Counted from the stretch's first letter, positions 49,353 to 61,065 are shown. The stretch: 64,000 nucleotides of DNA from Monosporascus cannonballus (GCA_004154925.1 QJNS01000016.1:481641-545640), one strand, 5' to 3'. The notes: generated by a model not told the origin, from the letters alone. Translations and numbers: made by a program.

Positions 49353-49393
49353 AACCAGCCATCCCCACCTTTTTTGGCTGAAAATGGCTGGTT
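49353..49393. repeat. Inverted repeat, 10 bp arms and 21 bp loop
   Basis: AACCAGCCAT at 49353-49362 pairs with ATGGCTGGTT at 49384-49393. The loop includes CCCACCTTTTTT. It could form a stem-loop; its function is unknown. Confidence 0.6.
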
Positions 49394-49457
49394 TTTCTTG
49401 GCGCTTCCGGACCAATAATGTTTATTCAGTATGCTGAAAAATCCCCATTTCAAAATC

Positions 49458-49622
49458 TGTCAGATATAGGGGATATCAGTTGTTGTTGTTGTATTCAGCT
49501 AATTGCGTGCGTTCTCGCAACGCCTACCACTTTTGTGTAACTTAGCAACGGAGTATATATGTTCCGATCAGAAGATGACCTTTCCGTATTTGGTGTGCTA
49601 TAGCACACCTGGCTAGCTGATA
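49458..49622 (+). mobile_element. Solo LTR, family C copy 2, TSD AAATC
   Basis: 165 bp with ends TGTCAG and CTGATA (one C-to-T from CTGACA), flanked exactly by AAATC (49453-49457 and 49623-49627). It is nearly identical to the inverse copy at 5520-5683, including the 18 bp palindrome. Like copy 1, it lies just outside an AT block. Confidence 0.83.
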
Positions 49623-49627
49623 AAATC

Positions 49628-50010
49628 AGCTGCCTTCGAGATACTAAAGCTACTGCTAAATAACGTATGGACTGCGTTAGGAGCCCTGCCTTAGCTTTAA
49701 ACCGTCCTTTTTGCTGTATATCCTGATAACACCATAGACCTAGATCTCTATAGCTATTACTTCGCAATCTCGTAATGAAATTCAACGTTTTTCGCAATCA
49801 GGAATTATAGTGGTAATACGGAAAACGCGCCGCCGTTAACCGAAAAAGTTCGTTACTATTACAACTTCCTTTGCGGTTCTTAATCGCTATAATTAATATT
49901 ATATTAGGGTGTATATTAATAACTAAACGGGCCCTAAGTATATATTTGCAATATTATATTCCGTAAATAATCGTTTTCGAATAATATTAAGGATAAATAA
50001 TGATTCGTAT
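49628..50010. other. Left edge of AT block 3
   Basis: Composition falls to AT-rich over about 200 bp. It would include the terminal repeat of the Harbinger element, but I could not identify it. Confidence 0.4.
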
Positions 50011-51010
50011 TACGCGTTACGTAACTAGCTGCTAGCGAATACGGCGTTAAAGGCATTACAGATTTCGATAAACGAAATAATAATAATTTTTTTCTATATC
50101 ATAATTTAAAATTCTTTTATTCGAGTTGTTACGGATCGTTTTATAAGGAGTAATAACGCCGTTTATTACGTGTTTTATAAAGTTCTAAATGCCCTTATGG
50201 TATTAATATGTATTATTATTAAACCCGTTAATAATCGTTCTTATTCTAAAATTATTAATAACGGAAAGTTTTTCCCATAATTTGAAAACGTAATGAGAGC
50301 GTTTAATAATACTTATTTTAGGGTCCGAATTAAAAATAATACCATTGGGCGAAAAATATGAAGAAACCGTAAAGAAAAATTATTAACGAATATATTAGCC
50401 GTTTATAACTTTGATAAAAGGTTTATTTACGTATTAGTAGGCTAGAAAGGTTTTGCGAATATCGTTAAAGTATTTAATAACGCGGTTAATCGTAATAACT
50501 TCGTTATCTCTAAGGATAAATATATGCTTAGGGATATTAAGTACGCTACCGGCAGACGAATCTTTATTCCGTATTACGGAACGCGATATTACCTTCAAAA
50601 GCAAACATAAACCGAATTAAAGCCATAAATTCCGAAAAAGCTGTACAATCTGAAACATGCGTAGCTATAAAACGCTATCGAAAAGGCTTTTAGCAGGTGG
50701 AAAAATAGTTTCAAGATATTTAAAGAAAATTCTTTTTATATGCGTATTAATACGATAATTAAAGCGATTTACGTAATAATTGGCTTTTGTAACTTTCTGT
50801 TAAATTATGGCGAAATCGACCTTAACGAGCTCGTAAAACTGGATAAAAAAGTTTATATTAACGATAAAAATTAAGCAAATAACTTTTCGCATGCAAAACG
50901 GCAAGGCGGCGTATATTCTTTTATTGCAGGATATCGTAATAAAATCGCGAAAAGGATGTAAAATACGTATTAGAAATTCAAAAAGAATTAAAGGCAAAAA
51001 TAATAGAATA
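50011..51010 (+). pseudogene. PIF/Harbinger transposase relic (DDE_Tnp_4 type)
   Basis: One frame is readable for roughly 1 kb with no frameshift, only RIP-type nonsense codons. Recognisable pieces in order: VLNALMVLICIIIKP, NNGKFFP, then the region of the first catalytic Asp (altered here to FNNTYFRV), RNRKEKLLTNILAVYNFD, FIYVLVG followed by a stop where Trp-Glu-Gly is usual, NRNNFVISKDKYMLRDIKYA, IFIPYYGTRYYL, LYNLKHA, NAIEKAFSRWKNSFKIFK, and YVIIGFCNFLLNYGEID. The order VLxGWEGSANDxxVL, YxLxDxGY, PYRGxRYHL and RHxxxRNxIERxFGxxKxRFKI is diagnostic of the family. Stops sit at expected Trp, Gln and Arg codons. No active protein can be made from this copy. Confidence 0.82.
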
Positions 51011-51419
51011 CAAGCGTTATTGTTATTATAAGTTAATCAAAGGGCGGGTTTAATATTAAGGCTTAATAAATTAATTAATAAGTGCGAAAAGTTCTTTAGT
51101 TACTTCTTTAGTTTTTTTATTATAATAATTTAAATACCGCTAAGTTCGAAATATATTTATTTTATATCAGGATTTAATACTTTTGAAACTGTAATAACTT
51201 ATATATTATATTATAACAAAACATGTTAACTAAGAAAAAATTAATTTTGAAAAAAAAGTTCCCCTTTTTACGCCACTTTCTTTCATTATTTCTATTACTT
51301 TTATAATTTTAATACTTTTAATAGTTTTAATATTTTTATATTTCTATATCCGTATTATTTCCATTACTTCCATTATTTTCCGTACTTAAAAAGTTCGTAA
51401 TACCTTTACTATTATTATA

Positions 51420-51964
51420 AAATACCTTTTTTTCGTTACTTTTGCGGTTTTTATCGTCCGAATCGCTAGTTCCTTCGAAACTTTTAATCTATTAACGCCT
51501 TAAATTATCGTTTATATCGATAAACATAATAATAAGACGGTTTTTATTCGCCCAAACCTAAACGACGTAAAATAACGTATCGTCGCTAAATTCGTCGGTA
51601 TAAGTGTTATTAAGAATTTTAAGGACCATTTTCGTATTTAATCCGGCGTTTTTAATTACTTCTTTAAAGCGAACCAGCGTTTTAACGATATTATCGAGGC
51701 CTTTTTTTACTATCACGCCATTATATTCTTTAGCTTTTTTTCTTTTTTGCTGCGTCGCCGAATCGTCAACAAAATATTTACGAAAACGGTTACGGACCTG
51801 CTGCAAAACGAAAATATCTTCGGCCTTTTTAACGAAGCTATTCCTTTTTTCGCCGGCAGTCGATTTCTGCGAAAAAAGAGCTTATAATGACTTTTAAGCA
51901 GAATAAGTAATAACGTTAGTTTCTTTTTTAAGGCCAACAATTAATTCGTTTTTAGCTTTAACGA
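51420..51964 (-). pseudogene. Partner ORF convergent to the Harbinger transposase
   Basis: A minus-strand frame with few stops reads KNELIVGLKKETNVITYSA, QQVRNRFRKYFVDDSATQQK, RKKAKEYNGVIVKKGLDNI, KEVIKNAGLNTKMVLKILNN and TYTDEFSDDTLFYVVQVWAN, followed by a Ser/Asp/Asn-rich tail. The uninterrupted part is 51558-51806. I do not recognise a domain. PIF/Harbinger elements normally carry a second gene for a Myb/SANT-like DNA-binding protein, and this ORF has the position and the basic, helical look of one, but that is inference from context. It is truncated on its 5' side by the LTR starting at 51970. Confidence 0.5.
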
Positions 51965-51969
51965 AAAGC

Positions 51970-52340
51970 TGTTATAACTTAAGCCAGCTGGGCCTGCGAA
52001 AACGGTCCAGCCAAGATCACGAAATTACGTTAGTTCAAAGTCACGTAATCACTGCTTAACAGGTTTCAACTAAGCACGACTAAGTAACGATAAAAAACTG
52101 CTTAATAAGGCTTTGCTAAGCAAAAATAAGCAGTATTAAAAAAATCAAGATATATACGTTTATTATTTCCATAATTAAATAGCTTTAGTTTGTAATATAA
52201 TATCGTTATCTAAGGCACCTTTGGTATTACGAGATGTAATACGATTACTGTATTTATTGCTCAGATTCCCACGATACTCCTATCAATATAAACTCGTCGA
52301 CTTAAGGTTTAATAGTTGGTTAAACCGCCAAGCCGTTACA
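51970..52340 (-). repeat. Family B LTR, divergent shorter copy
   Basis: 371 bp from TGTTATAACTTAAGCC to AGCCGTTACA on the plus strand. Read on the minus strand it aligns with the family B LTRs, best in the half containing TTTAATAGTTGGTTAAACC. The flanks AAAGC and AAGAT do not match, so the target duplication is lost or the copy is recombined. It lies in opposite orientation to, and about 650 bp from, the LTR at 52997. Confidence 0.65.
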
Positions 52341-52991
52341 AAGATCGAATACTGCTTTACAAAATTTAACGTATTTTAAAGGTTTATACTAAAAGGGCTT
52401 CGTTTCGAGATAGGCCTAAATAACGGTTAATTATTACCATATATTTTAATATAAAAAGCTTTTTTAACCTTTAAGTAATTTTTTTATATTTCGAATTTAA
52501 CCGTAAAAATCTGGAAATCTTCATCTCAGCCGAAGCCATTGAATTCCTTTAAAGCAAATTACGTCTGGGTTTTTTCTTGAAAATAAATATATTTATTTTT
52601 TATTTATTTCTTTGTTACGATAATCCCTTAAGCGTTTAACTTCTTAATTGCGACTTAATGATTACGTTTCTTAATCCTATAATTCGGCATTTTAAACCCT
52701 TAATTAATTTATTTTTAATACGTTTCGAATAGCACTATAACTTCATATAAAGTCCACGAATAACGCCTATACGGTTACGTATTCTAGGATTCGCTCGGGT
52801 TTTGGCTCCTTTGCGAAAATTCCGAATCGACAAAATCTCTAACAATTTTAATATAACGCTATCGAGTGCATACAATAATCAATGAGCTCGGAAGGCTTTC
52901 TGTTCAAGCTTACGTTAATGAAAAAACAATTATGTTAGGAATAAGGTACGGCTTTTTTCGCGAAAACTCCGAATTCGGGAAGGTTTTGGTG
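52341..52991. other. AT-rich RIP-mutated spacer
   Basis: About 650 bp of RIPed DNA of unknown origin between two family B LTRs. Parts near 52500-52600 and 52740-52830 are less AT-rich. Confidence 0.4.
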
Positions 52992-52996
52992 CTAAC

Positions 52997-53425
52997 TATA
53001 ACGGCTAAGCGGTTTAACCAACTATTAAACTTTAATCGTACGGGTTTATATTTGCAGAAATATCGTGGGACTTTGTAGCAATAAAATAACTTAATTACAT
53101 CTCTTAATACCAAAGTACAAAAATTCTATAACAACTAATTAATATTGATAAATATTGCAAGCTGAAATTATCTAAATTATAGAAATAATAAACATATATA
53201 TTTATTTCAGCTTAAGATTTTTTAGATCAACTTAAAGAGATTTAGTTAGTTAAGTTATTTTAAGCCCTTTTAAGCCCTTCCTGGCTTAACTAGATTAACG
53301 TCTTTAAGCTAATAGTAACGTTTAAGCCTATTGAGCCGGTTACGTGATCTTTTAGCGTAGATCGGGGCTGGATTTTTCTAAGGGCTTAATCGTCCGTAAA
53401 AGACTAAGGCCGTTAGGTTATAATA
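52997..53425 (-). repeat. 3' LTR of the family B element
   Basis: 429 bp; terminal TG and CA both changed to TA by RIP. It matches 59879-60308 throughout. It contains the segment GCCTATTGAGCCGGTTACG also seen in the other copies. Confidence 0.88.
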
Positions 53426-55625
53426 CGATTTTCTTTTTTTCAGAATCTTTGTTCTTAAAGATCAAATTATTCGTTCGTCGGCTTTTAATAAGTAACCTTG
53501 TTTTTTTTATATTTATTATATCCGGTCGTATCGAAAAATGTTATTTTCGTAAACGTACTAACGTTTTAATTTTTTTAATACGTATTAATCGTTTTAGTTT
53601 TATTATATTTTAAACTTTTCTTATTTATGTTATAAATTTGAAAACAAAATTTGCAAAATTTATTACAGTTCGAGAAAATGTGTACGTTATATTAAGTACG
53701 GAAGTTCTTATAACCTTTTTGGTCTTTTCGAATTTAAATATAATAAATTTATTGCGAGAGAAAACCGTTTAAAATTAAAAAAAACGTATTATTAAAAAGG
53801 AATTATTAAAAACTTAGTAACGTTTAAATAAATTATTTAGCTGTTTAAGCCGTTTACGAAAACAAAAAAAACTTTTTCGTAACCGTAATATCGAAATATT
53901 TCGTTAAAATATTAAAAGTACGGAGGCCATAAAGGAGTTTAAGCGTTTCGAAAAGGAGTAAGAACAGTTGAAGGCCGCCGTTACGGTTATTACGTTAGCG
54001 TAGACCGTAGCCGATTGGCTCGATATCTTAGCTATTAACTGGTCGACTGTTAATTGGGACGTGCCTATCGTTATTAGTAAAAATTCTTTAATAGGCGCTG
54101 GGCGCCAATAAGGTTTTTAGCGGGTTTCTAGGTGTTTTTGGAATCCGGGTACTTTTTTTTATTTTATTAGATATTAGATAAATCCGTTTTATTTTTATAT
54201 ATCGAAAATTTTTTTTATTTAGTATATTTATTCGTCTTTTATTTTTACGTCGTTTTATGCCGTATATATTTTAATTATATCCGTTATTAATTCGAATAAG
54301 AAAACGTAAAAAATTAAATAAAATTTGACTTTTGGTAAAATTTTTAATTGATAATTATTTTCTGAAATTTTCTTAATAATTTTGTATAAACCGATATACC
54401 TAAAATAATGGTTTTTGTTAGGTTATTTTATTTAAATATTTTTTGTAATAAGGAAAATTATGTTCCCTTTTTCGAAAATTAGTTGTTTTTACTTTTTTTA
54501 GTTATAATATTTGCTTATTTAATTACGTACGAATTTTAGTTTTATTTTTATTTTTTGATATAATTATCGTAATTATTTTAACGTAAGAATTACTTTAATA
54601 TTAATTAAATCGTCGTTACGCATTTTTTTTTTAAATTTTTAAGATAAATCTAAAATTTATATTTACAAATATTATTTTAATATTTTCGTAATAATTGGGA
54701 TTATAAGTTAATTAAATAATAAATAACTTTTTAATTTAATTATTTTGTTCGTAATTAATATAATATCGTAAATAAAGTTTTAAAATTTGATTTATTTATT
54801 TTGTTTATTTATTTATTTAAGGCTTAAATACGTTAAATGATTTGTAATTTAGGCCGATTTATATTATAAGGCTTTGCCAAAACTTAGATACAAATATCGA
54901 TTTTTTAATTAAAATAATTTTTATTCATAATCTATAGGTATTATAAATATATCTAAAGAAAATATATACTATCCGTTCGGCATTTGTATCTTTATAATAT
55001 AGTAAAAATTAAGAAAATTTTGTAAATAGGTCGATAATTACGAAAATGCTGTCATAATATATTCCTGTAATTAAATCCTTTAATATTAAAAGTTTAATAA
55101 TAAAGTTAAATATAAGTAAATATTATAGTTATTTTGTAATTAGTAATAGCTGTAATTTTTCGTATAGCTTATGTCGTCGAATTTTTATTTTGGCGTAAAT
55201 ATTGTATTGCCGTATAACTTTTTATATTATTAATTTTATTTTAGAAAAAGAGTATATACGTTAAAGCTGTTTTAGAGTTTTATAGATCTCTGAATATCTG
55301 TATAGCTGATGTTCGTATATTTTTTATATTAAATTTTTTTGTATTTTTCTAGAATTTTTATTTTATTTGTTTTTTGGTCTTTTAGGAAATCGTCGTTATA
55401 TTATTGGATTTTCCGGTGCATATCGAAAAATACTGCCCGAATTATTGCAATCTGTCGCGGGCGTAAATATCTTTTTATGGTGGTATCGAAAATTATATAG
55501 CTAACTTTAACTAATTTTTCTTTAAGGTTTAGCTATTTGCTTAAAGTATTTATTTTGTTATTTTCTGAATTTTTTCTATAGATAATAACGAAATCGAAGT
55601 TCGCCAATTTTTTCGCGTAACGAAG

Positions 55626-56345
55626 TTATCGTTCGGTAAGCTTTTTGGTCGTAGTAAATCGGGTAAGATTTTGATAATCCGTATAAATTTTAATCTGGTA
55701 CAAGTTTCCCTTTAGAAAGTGCCTAAATTTTCGGAATGCTATAATAATGGCCATAAATTTCTTATTTGAAATACCGCAATTAAATTCGGTTTCTTTTAAT
55801 TTATATGAAAAAAATATAATAAGGTGCAATTTGCTTTAATTATTTCGTTATTCGATTATTACGTTTAATGCGTAATTCGAAATATCGGTTTTTAGATTAA
55901 CGAAGCTGTTTAGATTATATATAATTAATATTAATTCGTTGATAATCGTATTCTTGATATTCTGAAACGCTTTTTCTATTTGGGATATTTATTTGAATAT
56001 TTTTTTCTTTATAAGGTTCGTTAAAGGTATAGTTATTTTGTTAAAATTTCGAATAAACCTTTTATAATAATTGGCGAATTTAAGGAATGCTTATATCTTT
56101 TTAACCGTAGTTAGCGTTTGTTATTCTGTGATTGTAGCGATTTTTTAGGGATTTATCCTAATATATTGTAAGGTAATAATATGTTTCAGATATTTTATTT
56201 TCTATTTATAGAACTGATTTTTTTCTGCGTTAACAAATAACTTTGCGTTTTGTAAAGCTTAAAAAATTTTATACGCGTATTTTATATATATTTTTTCAGT
56301 TTTTAAGAAGATAAAAATATTATCGAAATAGCAAACGATAAAAAT
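55626..56345 (-). pseudogene. Reverse transcriptase-RNase H region of the family B element
   Basis: Minus-strand coding remains. From right to left: CYFDNIFIF around 56315-56345 (catalytic Asp pair reduced to Asp-Asn), KTEKIYIKYAYKIF, KLFVNAEKNQFYK, the FANYYKRFIRNFNKITIPL connection, then RNase H from TDISNYAL to KIYTDYQNLTRF. The last 67 codons (55626-55829) are open. Several stops are at expected Trp or Gln codons. Confidence 0.8.
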
Positions 56346-56897
56346 ATCAAGGTATTTCTGTAATATATGGTTTATTATCCGTTAAAAATTATTAATACGT
56401 TTGTAAATCCTATTAATATAACCAAATATTTAAATAATCCGTATTTCGTTTTAAAAGTTATTTTTCATTCGTATCTTTTTTTAGTTTTAATAAAGTTATA
56501 TCCATTTTTAAAATCGAATGCTGTAAACTATTTAGTTCCGTAAAATCGGTTTTTTATTTCCGTAATCCGAGATAATAATATTCGATCTTTGATAATAATA
56601 TTGTTTAATTATCGATAATTAATTATAAATCGTAATTTTTCATTTTTTAAGTACGAAAAATATAAGATATTTTATTAATAATTTTAAAAGCCGAATTTAT
56701 TCTTTTTATAACCGATTTTCCAGGTATTTTTTTAAAAATGCATAATTCGTTTCCGCTAAAGTTGTAAATAAGGTAAAACTTCGTCGAAAATTCTTCTTTT
56801 AGGAATATCTCATAATTTTATTCGTTATATTTTGGTAATTTCGTATTAAGTTTCTTTTTGAAAAGCTGCTCGTATTTGTGGTATTATAGTGGCATAT

Positions 56898-57243
56898 TGT
56901 CAAGTGTTGTTGTTGGGAGGTCAGAGTGGCAAGGTAACCCATTTATTGAGAACAGTCTGAAACCTGACCTTTCTCTCCATTGCTGGGGAGAAACTGTTAG
57001 ATATAAGGGACATCAGTTGTATGTGTATTGATAACTAGTTGCAGGTGCTCTAGAACGCGCACTGCACTTTAAGGTGATCTAGTCCCGGAACATATATGTT
57101 CCGATCAGAGGGAATCTTCCGTATATGGAGTGCTAGAGCACTCTCTGCTAGCCGACAGAAACCACCCATACATATAGCCGACCCCCGCATCGAGCTCGTA
57201 AAGGTGACGTAGCTCTAACGCGTATACCTCTTAGCACCTGACT
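56898..57243. mobile_element. Short element nested in the Gypsy pol region, TSD CATAT
   Basis: An insert of normal composition inside the RIPed Gypsy interior, flanked by CATAT at 56893-56897 and 57244-57248. Its ends GTCAAGTG and CACCTGAC form an imperfect inverted repeat. Without the nested LTR and its duplicated 5 bp it is about 178 bp. The class (MITE or LTR-like) is undecided. Confidence 0.65.
56995..57157 (+). mobile_element. Solo LTR, family C copy 3, TSD GAAAC
   Basis: 163 bp with ends TGTTAG and CCGACA, flanked exactly by GAAAC (56990-56994 and 57158-57162). It shares TGTTAGATATAAGGGACATC, GTTCCGATCAGA and the central palindrome (GAGTGCTAGAGCACTC form) with copies 1 and 2 but is more diverged. 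It interrupts the 178 bp element, so it is the third and latest insertion layer. Confidence 0.78.
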
Positions 57244-59878
57244 CATATTAATTAGATTTTCTAATTTTTTGGGCTGCTGTTTTAAATCGTTATTTAGTTG
57301 CTTTAATTTTGCTTTGATAATAATAATAATACGTTATATCTTTCTTTAATACCCGTTTTTCTTTTTTTTTATATTTTATCTCTTTGGGTAACAAAGTTTT
57401 TGTCGTATCTTTATATCTGTATTCGTCGCTATTATTGATTAAGTATTAAGATCTTAATTTTTTTTTATTTACTAATAGGGTATAAGGCAAACCTTACCTG
57501 GTTAGTCCTTTTATTAATCAAGATTTTGTACTGGCGTATCTATAATAATCCTAAGATTATATCGTAATTTCTAAATAAAACCATATTAAAATTAACTATT
57601 TAATATCGTTTTTGAATAAAAATCTCGAAATAATTAATTTCGCGTATAACTTTTCCGTTATCGTAAACGAATTTCTAATTTTCGATATTCGTTATTATAT
57701 AAGGTTTTAACTTATATTTTTATTGTAATTTAAACTTATTAACCACATCCGGTATAATATACTTTTCGCTTAAATTTTCGCAATCTATTATTACGATATA
57801 TTAATACGTTTTTATTCGTATATCTAAAATAATAAAGTGATTAACGGCTCTTATCGTCTCGTTTAAAACCTTTTTTAGGAATTCCCTTTAACTTTTTTGA
57901 GTTTCGTTATTTTACGGCTTTCTTATAGGTAATTTTTTTCTTTTAACTTCTATTCGAATTTATCGAACTTTATTTATGTTTTTGCATTTAACGCATTAAG
58001 CTACTATATTTATCGTTATTACCGGCGTATTATTCTTTTAAGTCATATTAATTACTTTTAATTTTAATGTAATTTCTTTTTTTTATTAAATAAATTGTTC
58101 TTTTATTTTTACGACTGCATTCCATTATACGTTATTTTAAATATCGTTTTAAAGCTTTTTTTATATATTAACGTATTTCTTTTTATAGCTTTTCTTTCGC
58201 AAAAATATATAATAAATATTAATTAAAAATAAAAATTTACAATAATTTTCTGGTAATGTTTTCCCATTATACGTTAAATTAACTTTTTTTCGTTTGGTAA
58301 TTATATTATTAGAAATAGTAAACAGGTTTTTTTACGGGTATTATTTTTTTCTTCGGGCCAGTTTTTTACTTCGGCTAATCATTAAATATTTTCTGGAGCT
58401 ATAAATCGAAAATATCGATATTATTATTTATCGTTTTTATTATTTTCGGTACGATTTGGAAAATCGAATCCTTTATAATATATACGCATAATTCGCTCGT
58501 AAATATATTATATTCTTTTTTCGTAATCGGGATATTCTCGTCGTCGACAATATATAGCATATATTCTGCCGTATCCATCAAGGTTTTCGAGACAAATTTC
58601 TTTTATATAATCCTGGTATTTGCGTAACCATTCTTATAATACTTTTTGTTAAATTTGCGATATTTATTAAGCTAATTTTCTAGTTTTCGTATTTCTTATT
58701 AGACTTTTCGCTATAAAGGACCTGGTATATATTTAAGCTAAATTATATTAATAAATTTACTTTCGTTCCTTTAATTTTCTTCAAATTATCTCTTAAATAC
58801 GGATTTCCAATTATCTTAACGAGGCTTTTTAAATACTTTATATCATACTGCTTTATATCTTTTTTCGTTATAATTATAGCATTTAATTTAATCTTAGTCC
58901 TTTTTATAAATAGCTCCTAATTCTATAAGTCTTAATTCTGTACCGTAAAAAATATTATTACATCAAAAAGCGCTAATATTAGCTATATATTAAGGTTTGT
59001 TATTATTTTTTTAATACCTTTAATACGTCATATATATTATCGATTATTAATCTTAATTATTATAACGATATAATCCGATAAATAATTAGGCCGATTAAGC
59101 TTAAAAAACTCTTTTTATATTTTTAAGCTATCGAAATATTTAAGTATTAATGCCTTTTATTTTTAATTTAGTTTAGCGGCTAATTAAATTAACGTATTAC
59201 CGTAATTAAATATTAATCCTTTTTATTATAATTATTAAATTTGTATTTCTGTTTTTATTTTTTTCGTTTATTATTCCGAAAATTTTCGTTAATATTTATT
59301 CGAATTATTTGTAATTGTTATAAATTCGCATTATTTTTGGATTTCGTTTTTCGATTAACAAAATAACGTATTTCTGCTAAATTGTCTAATTACCAATTTA
59401 ACTTATATAATGGGCGTAATAAATCGGATAAGAAAATACCCAAAATATGTTCGGTATTAAATTAAGAATAATTATAACTTGATTAAAATTTCGTTAAAAA
59501 GTTCTAGCTTAGGAGGCTTAAGACTTTTTCCTAATTTCTTGGTAAAATTTAGCTAAATAATTTGGCTTATTCGAAAGGGCTTTCCGGTTTCGGAAGTTTT
59601 TTTCTTTTCCCTTAAGCTTTTTATAAGCGGCTTAAAAAGACGTTGTAAGATTATTATTATTATTTTTAAGCTAAAGGATACGTTCGTTTATGGCATCCAG
59701 TTATCAAAAAACTTCTTTGCGAAAGACGAAGCTTTTCCTTTTCCTTTTTGGAGTCCATTTCAATGTTCGAGTAATCAAGGACCTGGTAAGTGGGCTGTTC
59801 GGGCTGTTTACTGGTAAACATAACGTTAATCGATATTGTTCAAAGTCTGATGGTATTATTGAACAAAAACTTGCAACG

Positions 59879-60308
59879 TATAACGGTTAAACGGTTTAAC
59901 CAATTATTAAACCTTAGTTATACGAGTTTATATTAGCAGAAATATCGTAAAACTTTATAACAATAAGATAACTTATTTACGTTTCTTAATACCAAGGTAC
60001 AAAAATTAGATTATAAACAATTAATATTAATAAATATTATAAATTAAAATTATTTAAATTATAATAATAATAAATATATATATTTTATTCCGGCTTAAGG
60101 TATTTTGGATTAGCATAAAGGTATTTAATTAATTAAGTTCTTTTAAGCCTTTTTAAGCCCTTCCTGGCTTAATTAGTTTAACGTCCTTAAGTTAATAATA
60201 GCGTTTAAGCCTATTAAGCCGGTTACGTAACCTCTTGGCGTGGGTCGGGGCTGGATTTTCCCAAGGGCCCGACCGTCCGTGAAGGGCCAAGGCCGTTAGG
60301 TCATAACA
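59879..60308 (-). repeat. 5' LTR of the family B element
   Basis: 430 bp, ending GGTCATAACA on the plus strand. The right-hand third is hardly RIPed, giving the best view of the unmutated sequence. Confidence 0.88.
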
Positions 60309-60313
60309 CTAAC

Positions 60314-61065
60314 CGTTAATTTTGTATAGGAAATTAAGCTACTTTACATGTTGACGCCCTCCCAATTAATATACCCTCGATTCCTTTTCGAATACGTCAT
60401 GAATAAAGGTGTTAACACCATATATATCAAGAAACGGTAACGATTTAGCTACATCACGAAGCCGAAGCCGTTCTTTAAAATCAGCCGACTGAAGCCAAAC
60501 TCAAAACAATGGAAAATTCAGCTTCAGCAGGTTCATTAACGTCTTGCTGATTGACAGGGTTGGCACGGGCCTTAAGAATCAGTCTCTGAAAGTTTGAGAA
60601 CTGCACCTAAGTCGACTGTAGGGAGATGAGTTCGGAGCATTGTGTGGAGCTCCTTTCCAAAATTTCCACCGATTACGAGTACAGCGGGACAAGAAAACAT
60701 AAACAAAGCTCTGTGGCTTCAGATCCTCTCTGGAAACGGGTCCCCCTGGGACTTTTTCAGTCTATCATAACTAAAGAGAACAGCTAGAGTTAGGCTTGCG
60801 GCGGTGTGCGGGCCAGCGGGTGAGGCGCCATGTGCGGCTGAAATTAATCTGCATAGCACCACCTAAGCGAGTAAGATCCAACCAATCATCTAACTGCACT
60901 AATGTCTATTCATCCCAGTGCGCTATAGCTATGGGTATTCTATTATAGCTGAAATGTAGGCATTGCATAAGTCCACCGTGATCCGTCAACAACGACAACA
61001 TCGAGAGTCTTTCTCGTCCATAGTGCGAGAAACCCAAATCTCATCTACTCCATTAATCAGATGCA
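60314..61065. other. Intergenic, promoter side of the GNAT gene
   Basis: Normal-composition DNA right of AT block 3. No recognisable gene. Confidence 0.45.

Larger units (their letters stand above)
48400..49452. other. Ordinary-composition island between two mobile elements
   Basis: About 1 kb of non-RIPed DNA with no recognisable gene. It holds the 10 bp tandem array at 48631-48690 and an inverted repeat at 49353-49393. Confidence 0.45.
52997..60308 (-). mobile_element. Ty3/Gypsy LTR retrotransposon, family B, TSD CTAAC
   Basis: A 7312 bp element with direct LTRs of 429 and 430 bp (52997-53425 and 59879-60308), flanked exactly by CTAAC (52992-52996 and 60309-60313). A minus-strand purine tract (GAAAAAAAGAAAA) abuts the left LTR, so it reads right to left. 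On the minus strand a Gypsy reverse transcriptase and RNase H are legible from about 56345 down to 55626: CYFDNIFIF (the catalytic YxDD, altered), NAKLFVNAEKNQF, FLKFANYYKRFIRNFNKI, FSYKLKETEFN and KIYTDYQNLTRF. RIP has broken all frames. The interior is interrupted at 56898-57243 by two nested insertions. Confidence 0.93.

Noticed and set aside
5520..49622. One giant element between inverse family C copies (Starship-like)
   Set aside because: Each copy has its own different 5 bp target duplication, and no DUF3435 tyrosine recombinase gene is present.
51970..60308. A larger composite element bounded by inverted family B LTRs at 51970 and 59879
   Set aside because: The 52997-60308 unit has its own exact CTAAC duplication, so the 51970 LTR is a separate insertion.
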